This document shows positions 6,776-11,495 of a stretch of 11,495 nucleotides of DNA, piece by piece. Where the stretch lies: contig PLZT01000588.1 in assembly GCA_003152255.1 (NCBI GenBank), positions 3,147 through 14,641 of the forward strand, written 5' to 3'. The stretch comes from Methylocystaceae bacterium. GTDB taxonomy: Bacteria > Pseudomonadota > Alphaproteobacteria > Rhizobiales > Beijerinckiaceae. A program made the position numbers and the translations under genes. Under the pieces are notes generated by a model. The model saw only the letters and a list, made by a program, of their open reading frames with translations. It ran no database searches and was not told the origin of the DNA. The stretch's first letter is position 1; the number at the start of each line of letters is the position of its first letter.

Positions 6776-9700
6776 GCGCCGCGCGTTCGATTCCATGGCA
6801 AACGAAGCAAGACCAGTGGCGCGCCTCCGATCCGAAACTCTCCGCCTGGGTGTCCGCTCACGCGGGTTCCGGCAAGACGCACGTGTTGTCGCAGCGCGTC
6901 GTGCGTTTGCTGCTGGCGCGCGTGCCGCCGTCGCGCATTCTTTGCCTCACATACACCAAGGCGGCCGCAGCCAATATGGCGGCGCGCATTTTCGACATTC
7001 TCGCCAAATGGACGCTGCTCGACGACGACGCGCTCGACAACGCGGTTGAAAAGGCCTCCGGACGGCGGCTCGACCCCGCGGAGCGCGATTTCGCGCGCCG
7101 ACTTTTCGCGCGCACGGTGGAAACGCCTGGCGGATTGAAGGTCCAGACGATCCACGCCTTCTGCGAAAGGATTTTGCATCTCTTTCCGTTCGAGGCCAAT
7201 GTTCCCGCCGGCTTTCGCATCATCGACGACATCGAGCGCGGCGCGTTGTTGGCCGACGCGCGCAAGGAGACGCTGGATCGCGCTCTTAATGAAGATGACT
7301 CCCTGCGCGACGCCTTGGCGACCGTCGCGCGAGACGCGAGCGAAGTGACGTTCGATGGAATGATCGGAGAGCTTCTGCATCATCGCGGCGCCTTGCGCGG
7401 CGTCGCGCGAGGCGAGGATTACGAGCGCGATCTGCGGCGTCGGCTGGGACTAACCGAAAGCGAGACTCTGGCCGACATCGAAGCGCGGATGATCGATGGC
7501 GGCATAGCGTCGAAAGACTGGCCGGCTCTCACCGAAAGACTGCGGCAAGGCAGCAAGAGAGACGCGGGACTCGCCGACCAGCTTATGCAAGCGGCGAAAC
7601 TCGCGCCCGATCCCGCCTGCATCGACGATTATCTGTTAGTGTTCTTTACTCAAAAGGGCGGACCGCGCGGCGGCGACGGAACAATCATCACCACCGGACT
7701 TTGCAAGAAAGATCCGGAGCTTCTGGCCCTGCTCGAACAAGAGCGCGAACGTCTTGCCGCGCTGATCGACAAGCGCAAGACAGCGGCGACCTACGCGCGC
7801 TCGCTGGCTTTGGCGCGGATCGGCGAAGCGATTGTCTCCTGCTACGAGCGCATGAAGAATCATCGCGGCTTGTTCGATTTCGACGATCTGATCGAGCGCA
7901 CGCGTGAATTGCTGCGGCGCTCCAGTCCTTCCTGGGTGCTATATAAGCTCGACCAGCGGATCGATCACATTTTGCTCGACGAGGCGCAGGATACAAGCGC
8001 GCCGCAATGGGAGATTCTGCAAGTCATCGCCAATGAATTCGCGCAAGCGACGCGCCCGCGCAGCTTCTTCGCGGTCGGCGACGAGAAGCAGTCGATCTTC
8101 TCCTTCCAGGGCGCGGCGCCGGAAAAATTCGACGCGATGCGGCGCGGTTTCGCAAGCCGCTTCAGCGCCGCGAAGCTCCCATTCGAACATGTGCGCCTCA
8201 CACTTTCCTTCCGCTCCGCGCCGACGATCCTCGCCAGCGTCGACGCGATCTTCAACTTCGGAGATAACAGGCTGGGCCTGTCCTTTGACCCGGCGGAGCC
8301 CGCGCCCGAACATACTGCCTGGAAGAACGACGCCGCCGGCCTCGTCGAGATTTGGGACCCCATCGGCCCGAACAAGCGCGAGGAATCTAAAGATTGGAAG
8401 CTCCCGCTCGATTATGTCAGCGTCGACGATCCCGCCGCGCGCCTCGCCCGCAAGGTCGCGGGCAAGATCGCGTCGCTGCTGGATTTAAACAATGGCGAAT
8501 GGGTCGAAGGCGAAAACGGACCCCGCGCGATAACGCCCGGCGACTTTCTGATTTTGGTGCGCAAACGCGACGCATTTTTTGAAGCGATGATTCGCGCGCT
8601 CAAGGAGCAACATATTCCAGTCGCCGGCGCCGATCGGCTCGATCTCATGAATCACATCGCCGTGATGGACCTCTGCGCGCTTGGCCGCGCGGCGCTGCTG
8701 CCCGAAGACGATCTAACGCTGGCCATCGTGCTGAAGTCGCCGCTCATTGGACTGGGTGACGACGATCTCATCGCGCTCGCGCCAAAACGCGAGGGCGCGC
8801 TGATTCATGCGCTGGAGCAATCGAAAGCGCCCGCGCACCGGGAGGCGGCGCTGCGGCTGGATAATTGGAGCCGCGACGCGCGGCGATTGACGCCCTTCGA
8901 TTTTTACAGCCGCGCGCTCGGCGCAGGACGGGGACGCGAAAAGCTCGTCGCGCGGCTGGGGCCGGAGGCAAACGACGCCATCGATGAATTTTTGCGCCTC
9001 GCTCTCGATTTCGAGCGCGACGAACCGGGCTCGCTGACGAGCTTTCTTGCTGGCGTCGAGAAACTCGATGTGTCGATCAAGCGCGACATGGAAGCCGCCG
9101 GCGACGCGGTGCGCGTGATGACCGTCCACGCCGCGAAGGGTCTTGAAGCGAAGATCGTGTTTTTGCCCGACACCTGCGGCGCGCCGACGGGCCGTCACGA
9201 CCCCAGGATTTTCGCGCTGACGGAGAACGAGGACGCGGACGACGCCAGCCTCGTCTGGTCGCCGAAAATGGACGCCGATCCGGCGCCCGTCGCGCGCGCG
9301 CGGGATAAATTGCGGGAGGCCGCGCGAAACGAACATCGGCGCCTGCTTTATGTCGCGCTGACGCGGGCCGAGGAGCGGCTCTATATCGCGGGTTTTGTCG
9401 GCGAACGGGGGCCGGCGGACGGTTGTTGGCACAACATGATCCGAGAGGCGCTCGAAGGCGGCTTCGACGCGCTGCCCGACCCGGATGAAGCGGAAAGACA
9501 AATCCTGCGCAGCAAAAACGCTCCGGCGACAATAACGCTCACGCGCGCCGCCGCGCCAAGGGAGCGCGTCGAGATACCCGCATGGGCGCGCACGCCCGCC
9601 GAACATGAAACCGCGCCCACGCCGCCGCTGCGGCCATCGAGCGCGTTCGCCGGCGCCGACGCAGCGCCGGACTTTATCGCCGCGGCGCCCGCGAGGCGGG

Positions 9701-10215
9701 ACGGCGATCGGCTTCTGATCGGCCGGCTCACCCATGCGCTGCTGCAACATCTGCCGCGATGCGCGGCGGAGCGCAGGCCATTGGTCGCGCTGCGCTTCTT
9801 GGAGCTTCACGCGCCTCGGCTGGAGCCGGCGCGGAGCGAAACGCTCGTCCGCGCCGTGCTTGACGTAATCGATCATCCGTCGCTGGCGCCATTGTTCGGC
9901 GCGGGTTCGGCGGCGGAGGTGGATATCGTCGCGCGCATCGACACGCCGCGCGGACCGCGCGACATCGTGGGCCGGATCGATCGCATCGCCGAAACCGAAA
10001 GCGAGGTTTTCATCGCGGATTTCAAGACCGGCGCGCCTCGCCTTTCGCCCGGCGTCGCGCAATTGCGCCAGCTCGCGCTTTATCGCGCCGCTGCTTTGGC
10101 GCTCTATTCCGGCAAGAAGGTGCGCTGCGTGCTGATTTTCACGCAGGACGCGAGCGTCGTGGAGCCCGGCGAAGTGGCGCTGGAACAGGCGCTAAGGGAA
10201 ATCGACGCCCTCTAA
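6772..10215 (+). CDS. addA: Double-strand break repair helicase-nuclease AddA, alphaproteobacterial type
   Basis: The 1147-residue protein is the UvrD-family motor and nuclease subunit of AddAB. It has a Q-motif region (TKQDQWRASDP), Walker A AHAGSGKT (29-36), motif Ia LTYTKAAAANM, Walker B DEAQD (403-407), motif III GDEKQSIFSFQG (from 436), motif IV LTLSFRSA with Arg481, motif V TVHAAKGLE (784-792) and motif VI ALTRAEER (with Arg865). All the SF1A helicase elements are therefore intact. The C-terminal PD-(D/E)XK nuclease has His988 (RLTHALL), Asp1070 (GRIDRI) and Asp1083 with Lys1085 (ADFKTG), then LRQLALYRAA. The start at 6772 overlaps the addB stop (ATGA) and follows a strong Shine-Dalgarno. 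The 3' end overlaps the stop of a convergent gene by three shared bases. The C-terminal third is very GCG/CGC rich like the rest of the operon, with no sign of foreign origin. Confidence 0.96.
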   Translation: MSAARSIPWQTKQDQWRASDPKLSAWVSAHAGSGKTHVLSQRVVRLLLARVPPSRILCLTYTKAAAANMAARIFDILAKWTLLDDDALDNAVEKASGRRLDPAERDFARRLFARTVETPGGLKVQTIHAFCERILHLFPFEANVPAGFRIIDDIERGALLADARKETLDRALNEDDSLRDALATVARDASEVTFDGMIGELLHHRGALRGVARGEDYERDLRRRLGLTESETLADIEARMIDGGIASKDWPALTERLRQGSKRDAGLADQLMQAAKLAPDPACIDDYLLVFFTQKGGPRGGDGTIITTGLCKKDPELLALLEQERERLAALIDKRKTAATYARSLALARIGEAIVSCYERMKNHRGLFDFDDLIERTRELLRRSSPSWVLYKLDQRIDHILLDEAQDTSAPQWEILQVIANEFAQATRPRSFFAVGDEKQSIFSFQGAAPEKFDAMRRGFASRFSAAKLPFEHVRLTLSFRSAPTILASVDAIFNFGDNRLGLSFDPAEPAPEHTAWKNDAAGLVEIWDPIGPNKREESKDWKLPLDYVSVDDPAARLARKVAGKIASLLDLNNGEWVEGENGPRAITPGDFLILVRKRDAFFEAMIRALKEQHIPVAGADRLDLMNHIAVMDLCALGRAALLPEDDLTLAIVLKSPLIGLGDDDLIALAPKREGALIHALEQSKAPAHREAALRLDNWSRDARRLTPFDFYSRALGAGRGREKLVARLGPEANDAIDEFLRLALDFERDEPGSLTSFLAGVEKLDVSIKRDMEAAGDAVRVMTVHAAKGLEAKIVFLPDTCGAPTGRHDPRIFALTENEDADDASLVWSPKMDADPAPVARARDKLREAARNEHRRLLYVALTRAEERLYIAGFVGERGPADGCWHNMIREALEGGFDALPDPDEAERQILRSKNAPATITLTRAAAPRERVEIPAWARTPAEHETAPTPPLRPSSAFAGADAAPDFIAAAPARRDGDRLLIGRLTHALLQHLPRCAAERRPLVALRFLELHAPRLEPARSETLVRAVLDVIDHPSLAPLFGAGSAAEVDIVARIDTPRGPRDIVGRIDRIAETESEVFIADFKTGAPRLSPGVAQLRQLALYRAAALALYSGKKVRCVLIFTQDASVVEPGEVALEQALREIDAL

Positions 10216-10790
10216 AATTTACATTCCTTCGGCAGTTTTTCGTCCGACCAGTCGATCAGTCTGATCGCGCCGGATTTGATCTCGACCGGCTTGCCGTTAC
10301 GCACGCCCTTGCCGCTCAGGAAGTTGAGATCGCAAGAGCCGCCGGCCCTGGGGTCGAGATTATCGCGGGATTCATAAGTGAGGCCCGCGACGAGATATTC
10401 GTGGCTGCGATAAACGATCGTGAGCGTCTCGCTCCAGCGGTAGCGGCCTATCGCGTCGTTTTGCGATTTTACGATCAAGGAGTTTTTGGCGTTGGTGTCG
10501 AGCGAGGGCCGCGAGCCCCACATCGCGCCGTTCCAGGCGGCCGCCTTTTTCACCAGCGTCGGATTCATCGGCGAGTCGGGCTTGGCGTCCTCGATCGCGC
10601 GAAAAATATAGAGATCGGCGCCTGCGTCGAAATTATCGACCAGCACGGCGCGATCCGTGGAGCCGTCATCCCCGAAGCTCAATGTGACCGCGGAGATGAC
10701 CCGCTCATATCCAGAAGGTTCGGCCCGCGCGGAAAGCGCGCTGGCGGCGCAGCACATGAGAGCGGCGAGTGTCGTCGAACGAAAAATCAT
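10212..10790 (-). CDS. Exported protein of unknown function
   Basis: I do not recognise the family. From the ATG at 10790 the protein has 192 residues. A classical Sec signal peptide is visible: a short start with Arg4, a hydrophobic stretch to about residue 19, and cleavage probably after Ala23 (AxA before Glu-Pro). The Cys pair at 13-14 is not in a convincing lipobox. The mature part, about 170 residues, is mixed polar with no further membrane helix or repeat, so it is probably periplasmic. It holds only two cysteines, Cys153 (GGSCDLNF) and Cys190 three residues from the end, which could form a disulfide closing the C-terminus. A TTG at 10796 in the same frame is less likely to be the start, because GGAG (10800-10803) is well placed for the ATG and too close for the TTG. 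It lies 100 nt downstream of pnp, behind a hairpin, so it may have its own promoter. Confidence 0.8.
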   Translation of the reverse strand: MIFRSTTLAALMCCAASALSARAEPSGYERVISAVTLSFGDDGSTDRAVLVDNFDAGADLYIFRAIEDAKPDSPMNPTLVKKAAAWNGAMWGSRPSLDTNAKNSLIVKSQNDAIGRYRWSETLTIVYRSHEYLVAGLTYESRDNLDPRAGGSCDLNFLSGKGVRNGKPVEIKSGAIRLIDWSDEKLPKECKF

Positions 10791-10799
10791 GGGCAAGGG

Positions 10800-10803
10800 C
10801 TCC
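10800..10803 (-). promoter_or_regulatory. Putative ribosome binding site of the exported-protein gene
   Basis: On the minus strand GGAG ends nine bases before the ATG at 10790. It favours that start over the TTG at 10796. It is a short match, so support is moderate. Confidence 0.45.
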
Positions 10804-10843
10804 GTCGGTCGGAATCCCCATAAAATATACGAAAATGCTTCAA

Positions 10844-10881
10844 GTTAAATCTCCTCCTCTCCCTCGCGGGAAAGGAGGAGA
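10844..10881 (-). terminator. Hairpin downstream of pnp, candidate intrinsic terminator
   Basis: Bases 10850-10863 pair with 10868-10881 (14 positions, one mismatch) around a four-base loop. On the minus strand the stem is followed only by TTTAAC, so the U-tract is short. It begins ten bases after the pnp stop, the right place for a terminator or for a 3'-end-protecting stem. The CTCTCCC-CGC-GGGAGAG style of the arms also resembles dispersed intergenic palindromes often seen in high-GC Rhizobiales, so it could be a copy of such a repeat. The AT-rich stretch beyond it (10820-10850), with TATATT on the minus strand at 10824-10829, could hold a promoter for the exported-protein gene, but I find no properly spaced -35 box. 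Confidence 0.5.
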
Positions 10882-10890
10882 GGCTTTGCG

Positions 10891-11495
10891 TCACTCGCTC
10901 GCGGGAACGCCCGCGGCTTTCGCCTTGGCTTCGAGATCCTCGCCGGTGATCTGATCGACCACGCGCATGGAGAGGCGCACCTTGCCGCGATCGTCGAAGC
11001 CGAGCAGCTTCACTTTCACCTTGTCGCCTTCCTTCACGACATCGGTGGTCTTGTTCACGCGCGCGCTGGAGAGCTGCGAGATGTGAACGAGACCATCCTT
11101 GGCGCCGAAGAAGTTCACGAAGGCGCCAAAATCGGCGGTCTTCACCACCGTGCCCTCGTAAATCTGGCCGACCTCCGGATCGGACGCGATCGACTTGATC
11201 CAGGCGATCGCCGCCTTGATCGAATTGGCGTCGGAGGAAGCCACCTTCACGGTGCCGTCGTCCTCGATATTCACCTTGGCGCCGGTCTTTTCCACGATCT
11301 CGCGGATCACCTTGCCGCCCGTGCCGATCACTTCGCGAATCTTGTCGGTGGGGATTTTCAGCGTTTCGATGCGCGGAGCGAACTCGCCGAGTTCCGCGCG
11401 CGACGTGGCGATGGCCTTGGCCATCTCGCCGAGAATGTGCAGACGGCCGTCGCGCGCCTGCGCCAGCGCGACCTTCATGATCTCCTCGGTGATGC
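10891..11495 (-). CDS. pnp: Polynucleotide phosphorylase, C-terminal part (5' end outside window)
   Basis: The frame is open to the right edge and the residues before the Met at 11478 (ITEEI) continue the family pattern, so this is the 3' third of the gene. The fragment starts in the end of the second RNase PH-like domain ([22 protein letters not shown]). It continues through the KH domain with its GxxG loop ([14 protein letters not shown], then [15 protein letters not shown]) and the S1 RNA-binding domain ([34 protein letters not shown] to [11 protein letters not shown]), and ends in a short tail of about 18 residues. PNPase degrades RNA 3' to 5' by phosphorolysis and works in the degradosome. 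Both RNA-binding domains look intact. It is transcribed towards the addA operon. Confidence 0.97.
   Translation of the reverse strand, partial: ITEEIMKVALAQARDGRLHILGEMAKAIATSRAELGEFAPRIETLKIPTDKIREVIGTGGKVIREIVEKTGAKVNIEDDGTVKVASSDANSIKAAIAWIKSIASDPEVGQIYEGTVVKTADFGAFVNFFGAKDGLVHISQLSSARVNKTTDVVKEGDKVKVKLLGFDDRGKVRLSMRVVDQITGEDLEAKAKAAGVPASE

Noticed and set aside
8713..10062. Long open frame (449 codons) on the minus strand inside addA
   Set aside because: It lies fully antisense to helicase motifs V and VI and the nuclease domain of addA. It arises from GCG/CGC-rich codon use, and its translation is Arg-rich with no recognisable motif.
10401..10823. 140-codon plus-strand frame opposite the exported-protein gene
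   Set aside because: The minus-strand frame has a signal peptide and Shine-Dalgarno; this one has neither and shows shadow composition.
10824..10829. TATATT on the minus strand as a -10 box for the exported-protein gene
   Set aside because: The nearest -35-like hexamers (TTTAAC, TTGAAG) are spaced at about 14 and 8 nt, too short for a standard sigma-70 promoter. It is kept only as a remark.

Overview
The window looks like a chromosomal segment of a high-GC alphaproteobacterium, most likely of the order Hyphomicrobiales (Rhizobiales). The basis is the gene content and order: a DivL-type tyrosine kinase homologue, a TsaE-AmgK fusion, MurU, then alphaproteobacterial-type AddB and AddA. A methanotroph-like Methylocystis/Methylosinus or Beijerinckiaceae host is a guess from codon flavour only. 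No mobile element, tRNA, rRNA or CRISPR array is visible. Coding density is close to complete.

Plus strand, 1-10215: five genes in one direction with very tight junctions. (1) The 3' part of a DivL-like gene, open from the left edge. Its phospho-acceptor site carries Tyr, and it has an intact ATPase domain followed by an eroded second copy. (2) tsaE-amgK, overlapping divL by four bases (ATGA). It encodes a tRNA t6A-synthesis ATPase fused to a MurNAc/GlcNAc anomeric kinase. (3) murU, overlapping by 41 nt, encoding the next enzyme of cell-wall sugar salvage. (4) addB, after a 38-nt gap, with a GTG start and a clear Shine-Dalgarno. (5) addA, overlapping addB by ATGA. AddA and AddB together form the helicase-nuclease that processes double-strand breaks.

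Minus strand, 10212-11495: the 3' end of pnp (polynucleotide phosphorylase, KH and S1 domains), running in from the right edge. A 100-nt spacer with a strong hairpin follows. Then comes a small gene for an exported protein of unknown function, which converges on addA with overlapping stop codons.

The left block may link cell-cycle signalling (DivL), translation fidelity (TsaE), peptidoglycan salvage (AmgK/MurU) and recombinational repair (AddAB) in one transcript. The gene families are ordinary. The most unusual items are the degenerate second ATPase domain of the DivL-like protein, the unknown exported protein, and the 3'-overlapping convergent junction. I saw no convincing evidence of a wholly new multi-gene system.
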